This document shows, piece by piece, positions 14,761 through 23,446 of a stretch of DNA of 64,000 nt (positions are counted from its first letter, which is position 1; the number at the start of each line of letters is the position of its first letter). The stretch is from Actinocorallia longicatena. GTDB lineage: Bacteria > Actinomycetota > Actinomycetes > Streptosporangiales > Streptosporangiaceae. The notes beneath the pieces were generated by a model. That model made no database searches. It worked only from the letters and a program-made list of their open reading frames with translations, and was not told where the DNA came from. The translations under genes were made by a program, and so were the position numbers. Location: NCBI RefSeq assembly GCF_039534125.1, contig NZ_BAAAUV010000002.1, forward strand, positions 62,001 through 126,000, in the 5' to 3' direction.

Positions 14761-15863
14761 CAGTCGAACACGATCACAGATCGGGCGACCGCGCCGGACT
14801 TCACGTGTTCCACCGCCTCGTTGACCTTCTCCAGCGGCACCCGCTCGCTCACGAGGCCGTCCAGGTTGAGCCGTCCGCGCCGGTACAGGTCGACCAGCAG
14901 CGGCAGGTCCCTGGCCGGGACGGCGTCGCCGCCCTGGGTGCCCATCAGCCTGCGCGACCCGAACAGGGTCTGCGGCGCGATCGTCAGCTCCTTCGCCGAC
15001 GGGCTGCCGACCATGACGGTCGTCCCGCCGCCCTGGGTGGAGTTGAACGCGGCCGTCAGCACGCTGACGTTCCCGGTGACGTCGAAGGCGTAGTCGACGC
15101 CGCCGCGCACGATCGCGCCGACCTGCTTGGGCAGGTCCTCCGACATGATCGTGTGGGTCGCGCCGAACTCCTTGGCCAGCTCCAGCTTCGACTCCACCAC
15201 GTCGGCCGCGATGATGGTCGTCGCACCGGCCAGGACCGCGCCCTGGATCACGTTGAGCCCCACGCCGCCCGCGCCGACCACCAGCACGCTGGAACCGCGC
15301 TCGACCTGGGCGGTGTTGATCACCGCTCCGACGCCGGTCACGACGCCGCAGGCCGTCAGGGAGAGCAGGTCGAGCGGCGCGTCGCCCGCGACCTTGACGC
15401 ACATCGCCTCGCTGACGACGGCGTACTCGGCGAACGACCCGATCCCGATGTAGGGCCGGACGCCCTCGCCGTCGAGGGACAGCCGGGTCGTGCCGTCGCG
15501 CATCGTGCCCATGATCGCCGACATCCGGCCGGGCCCGCTGCACAGGAAGGCCTTGCCGCGCGAGCAGTTCCGGCACCGGCCGCAGGGGCCGTTCATCGCC
15601 ACGATGACATGGTCACCGCTCTTCACCCCGGTGACGCCGGGACCGACCGCCTCGACCACGCCCGCGCTCTCGTGGCCGGGGATGACCGGGAGCTGCCGGA
15701 CGACGGGGCTCTTGCCGTCGAGCGCCTTCAGGTCCGATCCGCAGATCCCGGACGCCGCGATCTTCACCAGCACCTCACCGGCCCTGGGCTCCTCGACGTC
15801 GACGTTGAGGATCTCCAGCGGGGAGCCGAACTCCCGCAGCACGGCCGCGCGCATAGTCGTCAT
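14760..15863 (-). CDS. Zn-dependent alcohol dehydrogenase (MDR family)
   Basis: A 367-residue medium-chain zinc alcohol dehydrogenase. Catalytic-zinc ligands are in CGSDLKALDG (Cys about 41) and PGHESAGVVE (His-Glu). The four structural-zinc cysteines are in CGRCRNCSRGKAFLC. The NAD-binding turn is VVGAGGVGLNV. It starts at ATG 15863 (a second ATG three codons on is possible). TAGTTT six bases upstream of the ATG suggests a leaderless mRNA, and the operator at 15878-15895 covers the promoter. Oxidises an alcohol in the same regulated catabolic pathway (inference). Confidence 0.93.
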   Translation of the reverse strand: MTTMRAAVLREFGSPLEILNVDVEEPRAGEVLVKIAASGICGSDLKALDGKSPVVRQLPVIPGHESAGVVEAVGPGVTGVKSGDHVIVAMNGPCGRCRNCSRGKAFLCSGPGRMSAIMGTMRDGTTRLSLDGEGVRPYIGIGSFAEYAVVSEAMCVKVAGDAPLDLLSLTACGVVTGVGAVINTAQVERGSSVLVVGAGGVGLNVIQGAVLAGATTIIAADVVESKLELAKEFGATHTIMSEDLPKQVGAIVRGGVDYAFDVTGNVSVLTAAFNSTQGGGTTVMVGSPSAKELTIAPQTLFGSRRLMGTQGGDAVPARDLPLLVDLYRRGRLNLDGLVSERVPLEKVNEAVEHVKSGAVARSVIVFD

Positions 15864-15877
15864 GACGGAAAACTACC

Positions 15878-15895
15878 ACCAAGCACTTGCTTGGT
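15878..15895. promoter_or_regulatory. Shared catabolic operator, site 2
   Basis: ACCAAGCACTTGCTTGGT, an 18-bp near-perfect palindrome, lies 15 bp upstream of the ADH start and just upstream of a -10-like TAGTTT on the leftward strand. Its first 14 bases fit the published KstR2-type consensus AnCAAGnnCTTGnT (TetR repressor of the late steroid-ring genes in actinobacteria). Related sites: 11591 and 23447. Confidence 0.75.
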
Positions 15896-15968
15896 ACACG
15901 AGGGGAGGGTTGTCGCTCCAGTGATCACAGAATGGTCTCAGCACGTTGACGTGCAGGGAAACGCGTAC

Positions 15969-15997
15969 TTACAGTCCACCCAAGCGAGCGCTAGTTT
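15969..15997 (+). promoter_or_regulatory. Promoter of the Liv-type importer, with a degenerate operator
   Basis: TTACAG (15969-15974), a 17-bp spacer and TAGTTT (15992-15997) form a good sigma-70-type promoter for the substrate-binding protein gene. Spacer and -10 contain CCCAAGCGAGCGCTAGTT (15979-15996), which keeps 6 of 7 bases in the left and 5 of 7 in the right half of the ACCAAGC-N4-GCTTGGT operator. This could be a weak fourth site. Confidence 0.5.
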
Positions 15998-16030
15998 CAG
16001 TATCACGTCGAATCACTGGAGCCACCCCCC

Positions 16031-17278
16031 ATGCGCAAGACAACACGGATAGCGGCGGCTCTCGCCGCCGTCGCTCTGGCCGCCGCCTGCGGCACGACCG
16101 AGAACAAGGGCGGCTCGTCGGGCTCCGGCAGCGACGGCGTCACCGACACCTCCATCAAGGTCGGCGGCGTCCTGGTGAAGACCAGCGCCACCGGCTACTC
16201 CACCGGCGGAGCCGAGCTCGGCGCCAAGGCGCGCTTCGAGCGGGCCAACGCCGAGGGCGGCGTCAACGGACGCAAGATCGACTTCGTCGGTGCCGAGGAC
16301 GACAACATGGACCCGGCCAAGGGCACCACGGTCGCCACCAAGCTCGTGCAGAAGGACAAGGTCTTCGCGCTCGTGCCGGTGAGCTCCCCCCAGTTCGGCG
16401 GGGCCGCCTTCCTGGAGCAGCAGAACGTCCCGTGGTTCGGCTGGGCGACCGGCACCCAGTGGTGCGGCACCAAGACCGGCTTCGGCTACAACGGCTGCCT
16501 GGCGCCCAAGCCCGGAGCGGGCACCCAGACCTGGTGGGGCAACCAGGTCGCCGCCCAGATCGGCGGCGCGGACGGCAAGTCGGCCTTCATCCAGGGCACC
16601 GACTCCTCGGCCTCCAAGTACGGCGTCGGCACCATCGGCCAGTCGTTCAGCGCGGCCGGGTTCAAGCTCGCGGGCACCTCCGCCGCCATCCCGGCGACCG
16701 CTCCCCCGCAGGACTGGCTCCCCTACGTCAACAAGATCATGAAGGCGAACGACGGCAAGGCCCCCGACGTCGTGGTCTCGATCATGGCGGGCGCCAAGCT
16801 CAACGCCGGGCTGTTCGGCGCGCTGCGCAAGGCGGGCTACAAGGGCGCGATCTCCGACGCGACCAGCTACGACCCGAGCGTCCTCGCCGACCCGGCGATC
16901 AAGGCCGGGCTCGAGGGCGTCCTGACGGCTCCGCAGTTCGAGCCGTTCGAGTCCGACGCCAAGGAGGTCGTCCAGATGAAGGCCGACATCCAGAAGGTCG
17001 ACCCGAGCGCCAAGCTGACCCAGCACGTCGCGATCGGCTACTGGACCGCGGACATCTTCCTGAAGGTCGCCGAGAAGGCCGGCAAGGACCTGACCCGCAC
17101 CTCCTTCCTCACCGCCGCGAGCACCTTCACCTACGAGAACCCCGGCTTCGGCAAGATCGACTACCCGAAGGACAAGACCGAGCCCAACGGCTGCGGCGCG
17201 CTCGTCCAGCTCAAGGACGGTCAGTTCGTGGTCGCCCAGCACCTCAAGTGCACCGACAACGTGGCCCTGAAGCAGTAG
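16031..17278 (+). CDS. Branched-chain amino-acid-type ABC transporter substrate-binding lipoprotein
   Basis: A 415-residue LivK-like (Peripla_BP_6) lipoprotein. The signal peptide ends in LAAAC with lipidated Cys20, followed by a Gly/Ser linker. The mature protein begins IKVGGVLVK, the first strand of type I periplasmic-binding folds, and shows no frameshift. It captures the substrate for the fused Liv permease downstream. Liv-family importers in actinobacteria also carry aromatic, steroid-derived and other organic acids, so the ligand is not necessarily an amino acid; the operator context favours a catabolic carbon source (inference). Confidence 0.9.
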   Translation: MRKTTRIAAALAAVALAAACGTTENKGGSSGSGSDGVTDTSIKVGGVLVKTSATGYSTGGAELGAKARFERANAEGGVNGRKIDFVGAEDDNMDPAKGTTVATKLVQKDKVFALVPVSSPQFGGAAFLEQQNVPWFGWATGTQWCGTKTGFGYNGCLAPKPGAGTQTWWGNQVAAQIGGADGKSAFIQGTDSSASKYGVGTIGQSFSAAGFKLAGTSAAIPATAPPQDWLPYVNKIMKANDGKAPDVVVSIMAGAKLNAGLFGALRKAGYKGAISDATSYDPSVLADPAIKAGLEGVLTAPQFEPFESDAKEVVQMKADIQKVDPSAKLTQHVAIGYWTADIFLKVAEKAGKDLTRTSFLTAASTFTYENPGFGKIDYPKDKTEPNGCGALVQLKDGQFVVAQHLKCTDNVALKQ

Positions 17279-17304
17279 CGGCCGCAGCAAGAGCGATCCC
17301 CTCC

Positions 17305-17341
17305 GCGCCGCCCGTCCTCTTCCTCCGGAGACGGGCGGCGC
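17305..17341 (+). terminator. Intercistronic stem-loop after the binding-protein gene
   Basis: GCGCCGCCCGTC (17305-17316) and GACGGGCGGCGC (17330-17341) form a perfect 12-bp stem with a 13-base loop between the binding-protein and permease genes. Such structures cause partial termination or protect the upstream mRNA, giving excess binding protein. Confidence 0.7.
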
Positions 17342-17364
17342 TTCCCGCTTCTGGAGAATGAGCC

Positions 17365-20004
17365 TTGACAGAACTCGCGGGCTACGTGCTGAGCGGGCTG
17401 GTGACCGGGGCGATCTTCGCGCTCCTCGGTTCCGGCCTGACCCTGTCCTACGCCGCCACCGGAGTGTTCAACTTCGCGCACGGGGCCATCGGCTTCGTCG
17501 CCGCCCTGCTGTACTTCGAGCTGACCAGCGGAGCGGGCTGGGCCGCCTGGCCGGCCGCTCTCGTGACCGTCGGCGTCTTCGCCCCGCTGCTGGGCTACGC
17601 GCTGCACCGCCTGATGTTCCGCGGCCTGGCGACCGCGGGCGAGACCCCGCAGATCGTCGCGACGATCGGCCTGACCATCGCCCTGCCCGCCCTCGGGCTG
17701 TGGCTGGTCGAGCTGTTCGACCTGCCCGCCGTCACCGAGGGCGCCTCGGCGCGGGGACTCGGGCCGCAGCCCGCCGGGACCTGGGAGCCGCTGGCGGGCG
17801 TCCGCATCGACTCCGACCAGCTCGTCGTCTTCGGCTTCGCCGTCGCCGCCGCCGCGGGGCTCTGGGTCGTCATGCGGCACACCCCGCTCGGCCTGCGGAT
17901 GCGCGCGTGCGTCGACTCCCGCTCGCTGGCCACCTGGCGCGGCATCGACGCCGACGCCGCCTCCGCCCAGGCGTGGATGCTCAGCTCGGTGCTGGCCTCG
18001 CTCGCCGGCGTCCTGGCGGTGCCCGCGCTCGGCCTCGACCAGACCGCCTTCACGGTCCTGCTGTTCGCGGCCGCCGCCGCCTCGGTCTTCGGCCGGCTGC
18101 GCTCCATCCCCGTGACGTTCGCCGCCGGACTCGCGCTCGGCGTCGTCCAGAACCTGGTGGCCGGGTACGCCGACTTCGCCGAGGAGGTGACGGGCCTGCG
18201 CACGGCCGTCCCGGCGATCCTCCTGCTGGCCGGGCTGGTGTTCCTCAACCGGTCGCGCTCGCGGCTGGCCGGCTCCATCGCCGAGGACGCTCCCCCGCCC
18301 GACCACCTCGCCGACCTGCCGCGCTGGCGCCGGATCCTGCCCTGGACGGTCTCCGGTGCCGCCGGCCTCGTCTGGGTCCTGTTCTTCGCCGACGACTACT
18401 GGGCCGGGCTCGTCGCCTCGGGCCTCGTGCTGTCCCTGATCTTCTGCTCGTTCGTGGTCATGACCGGCATCGGCGGGATGGTCAACCTGGCCCAGGCCTC
18501 GTTCGCCGCCCTGGCCGCGCTCACCGCCGGGCTCGTGATCGGCGAGGGGCTGCCGTTCCCGCTGGCGGTCGTGGCCGGGATGCTCGCCGCGGTCGCCGCC
18601 GGGCTGGTCGTGGCGCTGCCCGCGCTGCGGCTGGGCGGCAAGGTGCTGGCGCTGGCGACGCTCGCGCTCGGCCTGCTCGCCGACCAGGTGCTGTTCCAGA
18701 TCGACGCCTTCAGCAACGGCACGCTCGGCTGGAAGTTCCCCGCCATCGCGATCGGCTCGACCGACACCAACGACCCCCGGGTCCGGATCATCCTGCTGCT
18801 GGACCTGATCGCGATCGTCGCCCTGCTGATCCGCAACCTGGAACGATCCCCCTCGGGACGGGCGGTGCTGGCCGTGCGGTCGGCGCCGACGGCCGCCCAG
18901 GTCATCGGGGTGTCCGCGGTGCGCACCAAGCTGACGCTGTTCGCGGTCGCCTCGGCCATCGCCGGGCTCGGCGGAGTCCTGTACGCGACCTTCGCGGGCC
19001 AGATCTTCGCCAGTGACCTGCGGGTGAACCTGGGCTTCGTCTGGCTGGCCGTGATCGTCCTCCAGGGCGTACGGCGGGTCGGCGGCGCCGTCGTGGCCGG
19101 CCTGATCATGGGCCTGTCGCACGAGATCCTCTCGCACGTGACCAGCTCCGCCCATGTCGAGGCGGTCCTGTTCGGGCTCGGCGGCATGATCCTCGCCAAG
19201 CACCCCGACGGCGTCCTCGCCCAGTTCGCCGAGCAGCGTCACCGCCGCCGGCACCGGAAGGAACCTCCCGCGGGCGAGGCGGGTGACCTGCCCGTCGCGG
19301 CGGAGGAATCCGTCCTCGCCCTGCGGAACGTCACCGCGGGATACGGCGACGCGACCGTGCTGCGCGGGGTGAACCTCTCGGTGCGCTCGGGCGAGATCGT
19401 CGCGCTGCTCGGCGCGAACGGCGCGGGCAAGTCGACGGCCTGCGCGGTCTCGGTCGGCGCGGTCTCCCCCCTCTCCGGACGGGTCGTCCTCGACGGTGAC
19501 GACATCACCGCGACCCCCTCGCACCGGCGCTCCCGTGAGGCGATCTTCCTGGCCCCCGAGGGACGCGGGATCTTCCCCGGCCTGACGGTCGAGGAGAACC
19601 TCACGACCTGGCTGCCCGGCGCCGCCGACCGGGCGGCCGTCTACGAGCGGTTCGAGCACCTGGCCGCCCGCAGGGATGTCGCGGCCGGTTCGCTGTCGGG
19701 CGGGGAGCAGCAGATCCTCGCCCTCGCCCCCGCCCTGATCCGGCCGCCGCGCGTCCTCATCGCCGACGAGCCGTCCCTCGGCCTGGCGCCGATGGTCGTC
19801 CAGCAGATCTTCGAGCTGTTCGGAGAGCTGCGCTCACGCGGCGTCGCCCTGCTGATCGTCGAGGAGAAGGCCAAGGAGGTCCTGGAGTACGCCGACACCG
19901 TCGCCTACATGGGCCAGGGCCGCATCACCTGGACGGGCCCCCGCTCGGAGGTCGACGCCGACCAGCTCACCGCCGCCTACCTCGGCATCGGAGGAACCGC
20001 ATGA
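17365..20004 (+). CDS. Fused Liv-type permease-permease-ATPase (LivH-LivM-LivF)
   Basis: One 879-residue protein joins three subunits normally encoded separately. Residues 1-300 are a LivH-like permease (GAIFALLGSGLTLSYAATGV; FNFAHG). About 325-612 are a LivM-like permease (VVMTGIGGMVNLAQASFAAL). After a charged linker (RHRRRHRKEPP), about 649-879 are a LivF-like ATPase with Walker A GANGAGKST (about 683), signature SLSGGEQQ (about 777) and Walker B RVLIADEPS. The start is TTG 17365 with GGAG 9 bp upstream; an ATG at 17358 is out of frame. Its last codons overlap the separate LivG-like ATPase gene. The frame is open throughout, so this is a fusion and not an artefact of reading. Confidence 0.9.
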   Translation: MTELAGYVLSGLVTGAIFALLGSGLTLSYAATGVFNFAHGAIGFVAALLYFELTSGAGWAAWPAALVTVGVFAPLLGYALHRLMFRGLATAGETPQIVATIGLTIALPALGLWLVELFDLPAVTEGASARGLGPQPAGTWEPLAGVRIDSDQLVVFGFAVAAAAGLWVVMRHTPLGLRMRACVDSRSLATWRGIDADAASAQAWMLSSVLASLAGVLAVPALGLDQTAFTVLLFAAAAASVFGRLRSIPVTFAAGLALGVVQNLVAGYADFAEEVTGLRTAVPAILLLAGLVFLNRSRSRLAGSIAEDAPPPDHLADLPRWRRILPWTVSGAAGLVWVLFFADDYWAGLVASGLVLSLIFCSFVVMTGIGGMVNLAQASFAALAALTAGLVIGEGLPFPLAVVAGMLAAVAAGLVVALPALRLGGKVLALATLALGLLADQVLFQIDAFSNGTLGWKFPAIAIGSTDTNDPRVRIILLLDLIAIVALLIRNLERSPSGRAVLAVRSAPTAAQVIGVSAVRTKLTLFAVASAIAGLGGVLYATFAGQIFASDLRVNLGFVWLAVIVLQGVRRVGGAVVAGLIMGLSHEILSHVTSSAHVEAVLFGLGGMILAKHPDGVLAQFAEQRHRRRHRKEPPAGEAGDLPVAAEESVLALRNVTAGYGDATVLRGVNLSVRSGEIVALLGANGAGKSTACAVSVGAVSPLSGRVVLDGDDITATPSHRRSREAIFLAPEGRGIFPGLTVEENLTTWLPGAADRAAVYERFEHLAARRDVAAGSLSGGEQQILALAPALIRPPRVLIADEPSLGLAPMVVQQIFELFGELRSRGVALLIVEEKAKEVLEYADTVAYMGQGRITWTGPRSEVDADQLTAAYLGIGGTA

Positions 20005-20744
20005 GCCTCTCAGTGCAGGACGTGAGCGTCCGCTTCGGCGGGGTGCACGCCCTGTCCGGCGTCTCCTTCGACGTCGCCACCGGCAGCACCGTCGGGGTGA
20101 TCGGCCCGAACGGGGCGGGCAAGACCACCCTGTTCGACGTCATCACCGGGCTGCGCAAGCCGAACGGCGGCAGTGTCCGGATCGGCCCCGACGACGTCAC
20201 GGCCGCCGGCGCGGTGAAGCGTTCCCGGGCGGGACTCGCCCGCACCTTCCAGCGTCCGCAGGTCTTCGGCCGGCTCACGGTCCTGGAGAACGTGCTGACC
20301 GCGCTCGAATGGCACGGCGGGGGCGGCGGCCTCGCCGCCGACCTGCTGGCGCTGCCGACCCGCCGCCGCCGGGAGCGCGCCCGCCGCGACCTCGCCCTGG
20401 AGGCGCTCGCCAGATGCGGCATCGCCGAGCTCGCCGCCCTCTACGCGGCCGAGCTGCCGATCGGCCGGCGCCGGCTGGTCGAGCTGGCCCGCGCCATCGT
20501 CGACGCCCCTTCGGTCCTGCTCCTGGACGAGCCCACCTCCGGCCTGGACGCCGCCCAGGCCGCGCTGTTCGCCGAGGTCCTGGCGGGGGTCGAGGCGACC
20601 GTCCTGCTCGTCGAGCACGACGTGAGCTTCGTGATGGACACCTGCGACCGCATCGTCGTCCTCGACCTCGGCAGGGTCATCGCCGAGGGCGAACCGGCCG
20701 AGGTCAGGGACGACCCCGCCGTCCGGGCCGCCTATCTGGGCTGA
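20001..20744 (+). CDS. LivG-like ABC transporter ATP-binding protein
   Basis: A 247-residue ATPase of the LivG type: Walker A GPNGAGKTT (about 36-44), the Q-loop region GLARTFQRPQVF, Walker B SVLLLDEPTSGLD and the H-loop LLVEHD. The ABC signature is degenerate (LPIGRRRLVELARAI in place of LSxGQ), so its role in the ATP sandwich may be asymmetric. It is the second NBD for the fused permease, whose own NBD is LivF-like, completing an importer of one binding protein, two membrane domains and two ATPases in three polypeptides. ATGA overlap with the upstream gene. Confidence 0.92.
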   Translation: MSLSVQDVSVRFGGVHALSGVSFDVATGSTVGVIGPNGAGKTTLFDVITGLRKPNGGSVRIGPDDVTAAGAVKRSRAGLARTFQRPQVFGRLTVLENVLTALEWHGGGGGLAADLLALPTRRRRERARRDLALEALARCGIAELAALYAAELPIGRRRLVELARAIVDAPSVLLLDEPTSGLDAAQAALFAEVLAGVEATVLLVEHDVSFVMDTCDRIVVLDLGRVIAEGEPAEVRDDPAVRAAYLG

Positions 20745-20762
20745 CTAGAATCAAATTCTAGT
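20744..20762. promoter_or_regulatory. Palindromic operator upstream of thioesterase
   Basis: ACTAGAATCAAATTCTAGT has perfect 8-bp arms (ACTAGAAT/ATTCTAGT) around CAA, starting in the livG stop codon and 26 bp before the thioesterase start. AT-rich TAGAAT-N3-ATTCTA palindromes are typical TetR-family operators. It resembles the KstR core TAGAAC-N2-GTTCTA but has different spacing and bases, so KstR itself is not claimed. Confidence 0.6.
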
Positions 20763-20788
20763 TATCCGGGCGAGCAGGGAGAACGCGA

Positions 20789-21427
20789 ATGTCGGGTGCC
20801 AGGGCGGCGATGGAGGGCGTGTTCGCGGGGGACCGCCGGGAGCTGAGCGAGCTCGAGATCGCGCCGCAGGCCGCGCTCGCCGACGAGGTGCGGGCCCTGA
20901 TCGAGGCGGTGATCCACACCGAGGTCCCCGAGACGGAGCTGCGGGAGGCCGCCGCCGCGGTCGCGGCCCTCACCGAGCGGCTCAACACCGCCCGGCGCAA
21001 CCGGCCTCCGGCGGCCAGGCTCGGCGTCAACGGGATGGTCAAGGCGCTCGGCTCGCCCGTCACCGGGGTGCTCAACGCGATCGCCCCGCCGATCGACGTC
21101 GTGACGCTGGAGGACGGCAGCGTCCACGCCGAGTTCACGCTCACCGACGTCTACGAGGGCCCGCCGACCTTCGTCCACGGCGGGGTCAGCGCGCTGATCC
21201 TCGACCATGTCCTCGGCGCCGCCGCCGCGGCCAACGGCACGCCCGGCATGACCGCGACCCTGGACCTGCGCTACCGCCGCCCGACCCCGCACGGCGTCCC
21301 GCTGGTCGTCACGGCCAGGACCGTCCGCAACGAGGGCCGCAAGACCTGGGCCGACGCGACGATCACCGGCCCCGACGGCCGGGTGACCATCGAGGCCACC
21401 GCGATGTTCATCTTCCCCGCCACCTGA
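20789..21427 (+). CDS. PaaI family hotdog thioesterase
   Basis: A 212-residue protein. The last 140 residues form a hotdog domain with the PaaI-type signature TFVHGGVSALILDHVLG (HGG and Asp, the catalytic or CoA-binding elements) and ALDLRYRRPTP-like strand (here TLDLRYRRPTP). It would hydrolyse an acyl-CoA. The N-terminal about 70 residues are helical and of unknown role. It is separated from livG by a palindromic operator, so it may be regulated on its own, but lies in the same acyl-CoA catabolic region. Confidence 0.88.
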   Translation: MSGARAAMEGVFAGDRRELSELEIAPQAALADEVRALIEAVIHTEVPETELREAAAAVAALTERLNTARRNRPPAARLGVNGMVKALGSPVTGVLNAIAPPIDVVTLEDGSVHAEFTLTDVYEGPPTFVHGGVSALILDHVLGAAAAANGTPGMTATLDLRYRRPTPHGVPLVVTARTVRNEGRKTWADATITGPDGRVTIEATAMFIFPAT

Positions 21428-21520
21428 GGCCCGGGAGAAGTTCCGAAGACCGTGTGACGTCCGTGCCCGGCCCGGCGCTAATATCCGGCGGCGGGTAACG
21501 GACCTATCGGGCGGAGGACC

Positions 21521-22543
21521 ATGGTGACACGGCGGATCAGAAGAGCGGCCGTCGGCGGAGCGCTCGCGCTGACGCTGGCGGCGACCACCGGGTACGCCGT
21601 CGAGTCGGCGGGCGAGCACACCCACCTGGACCGGCTGCTGGTCGCCGCCCACTTCAAGGCCGCGCCGCGCCTGGCCGCCCTGAAGCTGGCCAGGACCCGG
21701 CTCACCGGCGGCGGCGCGACCTACGGCGTGGTCCGGCTGACCGCCAAGGCGCCCAAGGGCGGCGCGAGGGTCAGGCTCGCCGCCCGCAGCCGCGCCTACA
21801 TCAGGGTGCCCGGCTTCGTGAAGGTCCCCGCGGGCCGCACGACCGCCCGCTTCCCGATCACCACCAAGAAGATCGGCAGGACCGGGACCGGGGTGGTCGC
21901 CGCCAAGTTCGGCGGCAGGCTGATCAAGCGCCCGCTGACCCTCACTCCGAAACTCGCCGCCGTCCACCTCGCGAAGGTGACCCTCGTGGTCGGGACGACC
22001 GTCGGCGGCGCGGGCGAGATCCTCGGCACCGCGACGCTCAACAAGCCCGCGCCCAAGGGCGGAGCCACGATCAAGCTGGCCTCCTCCGACGGGCACGCCA
22101 CGTTCGTGCACCCGACGGCGTTCGTCCCCGCGGGCCTCACCACCGGCACCTTCGACATCGCGACGACGCCCACGGCCGCGCTCGTGACCGCCAGGATCGC
22201 GGCGGCCTACGGCGGGCAGATCCTCAAGAGGCCGCTGCGCGTCACCGCCGTGCCCGAGGGCCCGCCCCAGGTCTCCCACCTCAACGTGCACGCCGACTTC
22301 TGCGTCCCCGGCAGGCAGTACGAGGGCAACCTCGACATCAACCGGCCCGCCCCCGCCGGCGGTGTCAAGGTCACCCTCAAGAGCTCACGCCCCGACCTGA
22401 TCCCGGCGCAGGAGCTCGTCATCCCGGCCGGCCAGGGCACGGTCCGCTACTACTTCACCCCGAACCAGGGCACCGCGACCGTCACCCTCTCGGCCGACCT
22501 CAACGGCACCCACGTCGCCTTCGCCCGCGACGTCCATCCCTAG
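21521..22543 (+). CDS. Secreted beta-sandwich repeat protein of unknown function
   Basis: A 340-residue exported protein: signal peptide about 1-30 (GGALALTLAATTGYAVESA). The mature region has about three imperfect repeats of 90-95 residues, each with 'RLTxKAPKGGARVRLA', then 'VPAGRTTARFPI' (copies: KPAPKGGATIKLASS...VPAGLTTGTFDI; RPAPAGGVKVTLKSS...IPAGQGTVRYYF). This pattern suggests Ig/Calx-beta-like modules, commonly structural or adhesive at the cell surface. No catalytic motif. A promoter-like TAATAT (21479-21484) precedes it, GGAGGA precedes ATG 21521. The function is unknown. Confidence 0.75.
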   Translation: MVTRRIRRAAVGGALALTLAATTGYAVESAGEHTHLDRLLVAAHFKAAPRLAALKLARTRLTGGGATYGVVRLTAKAPKGGARVRLAARSRAYIRVPGFVKVPAGRTTARFPITTKKIGRTGTGVVAAKFGGRLIKRPLTLTPKLAAVHLAKVTLVVGTTVGGAGEILGTATLNKPAPKGGATIKLASSDGHATFVHPTAFVPAGLTTGTFDIATTPTAALVTARIAAAYGGQILKRPLRVTAVPEGPPQVSHLNVHADFCVPGRQYEGNLDINRPAPAGGVKVTLKSSRPDLIPAQELVIPAGQGTVRYYFTPNQGTATVTLSADLNGTHVAFARDVHP

Positions 22544-22544
22544 G

Positions 22545-23414
22545 TCACAGGAAGGCCGTGTAGGCGTCCAGGGTCGCGAGGATCTCCTCGCGAGGGCCGC
22601 CGTTGACGCGCAGGACGACCTCCTCGACGCCCAGGGTGGCGTAGTACTCGAGCTTGGCGGCGTTCGGGAGGGTGCCGAAGGGGACGATGCGGGCCGTCGA
22701 GGGGTCGCGGCCCGCGGCCTCGTAGGCGGCGGCGAGCTTCGGGAGGGTCTCGCGCATGCCCGCGCCGCCGACCGGCATCCAGCCGTCGCCGAACTCGGCG
22801 ATCGCCGCGAGCAGTCTCGGGCCGCCCACCCCGCCGAGCAGCACCGGCACCGACGCCTTGGGCCAGGACCAGCTCGGCTCGAAACCGACGTGCTCGCCCT
22901 TGAAGGAGGCGACCTCGTCGGTCCACAGGGCGCGCATCGCGAGGACGTTCTCGCGCACCAGATCGCGCCGCAGGCTCCACCGCACCCCGTGGTCGGCGGC
23001 CTCCTCCACGTTCCAGCCGTAGCCGATCCCCAGCACGAACCGGCCGCCGGACAGGTGCTGGAGCGAGGCGATCGCCTTGGCCGTGACGAGCGGCTCCCGC
23101 TGGGCGATCAGCGCGACCCCGGTGCCCAGCGTGATCGTGGACGTCACCGCGGCGGCGGCGGCCAGCGCCACGAACGGGTCGAGGGCGCGGGCGTAGGACT
23201 CCGGCAGCGTCTCGTCGCCGTTCACCCCGCGCAGCATCCCCGGCTCCGCCCCCGACGCCTCGTGCGTCGCGGGCGCGGGAGTGGCCCGCGAGACCGGGAT
23301 GTGGGTGTGCTCGGGCAGGTAGAGCGAGGCGAATCCGCGCTCCTCCGCCGCGACGGCCAGTTCGTGCGCGGCCATGGTCCGGTCCGTGGCGAACATCGTG
23401 ATCCCCAGGCGCAT
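22545..23414 (-). CDS. LLM class F420-dependent oxidoreductase
   Basis: A 289-residue luciferase-like oxidoreductase: MRLGITMFATDRTM, SLYLPEHTHIPVS, the glycine-rich VLGIGYGWNVEEAADHG and PVLLGGVGGPRLLAAI are typical of F420-dependent members. It is divergent from an alpha/beta hydrolase, LLM, LLM operon across operator site 3 (23447-23464), so probably in the same regulon. Good ribosome binding site (AGGTGAGG) before ATG 23414. Its stop lies 1 bp from the convergent secreted protein's stop. Confidence 0.88.
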   Translation of the reverse strand: MRLGITMFATDRTMAAHELAVAAEERGFASLYLPEHTHIPVSRATPAPATHEASGAEPGMLRGVNGDETLPESYARALDPFVALAAAAAVTSTITLGTGVALIAQREPLVTAKAIASLQHLSGGRFVLGIGYGWNVEEAADHGVRWSLRRDLVRENVLAMRALWTDEVASFKGEHVGFEPSWSWPKASVPVLLGGVGGPRLLAAIAEFGDGWMPVGGAGMRETLPKLAAAYEAAGRDPSTARIVPFGTLPNAAKLEYYATLGVEEVVLRVNGGPREEILATLDAYTAFL

Positions 23415-23446
23415 GTGTGCTGCCTCACCTTCCGGCGGTCGACTCG

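Noticed and set aside
17221..19659. An 812-codon leftward open frame opposite the Liv fusion
   Set aside because: It is a shadow of GC-rich coding sequence, dominated by Gly, Gln, Asp and Arg with no domain, while the forward strand encodes clear transporter domains.
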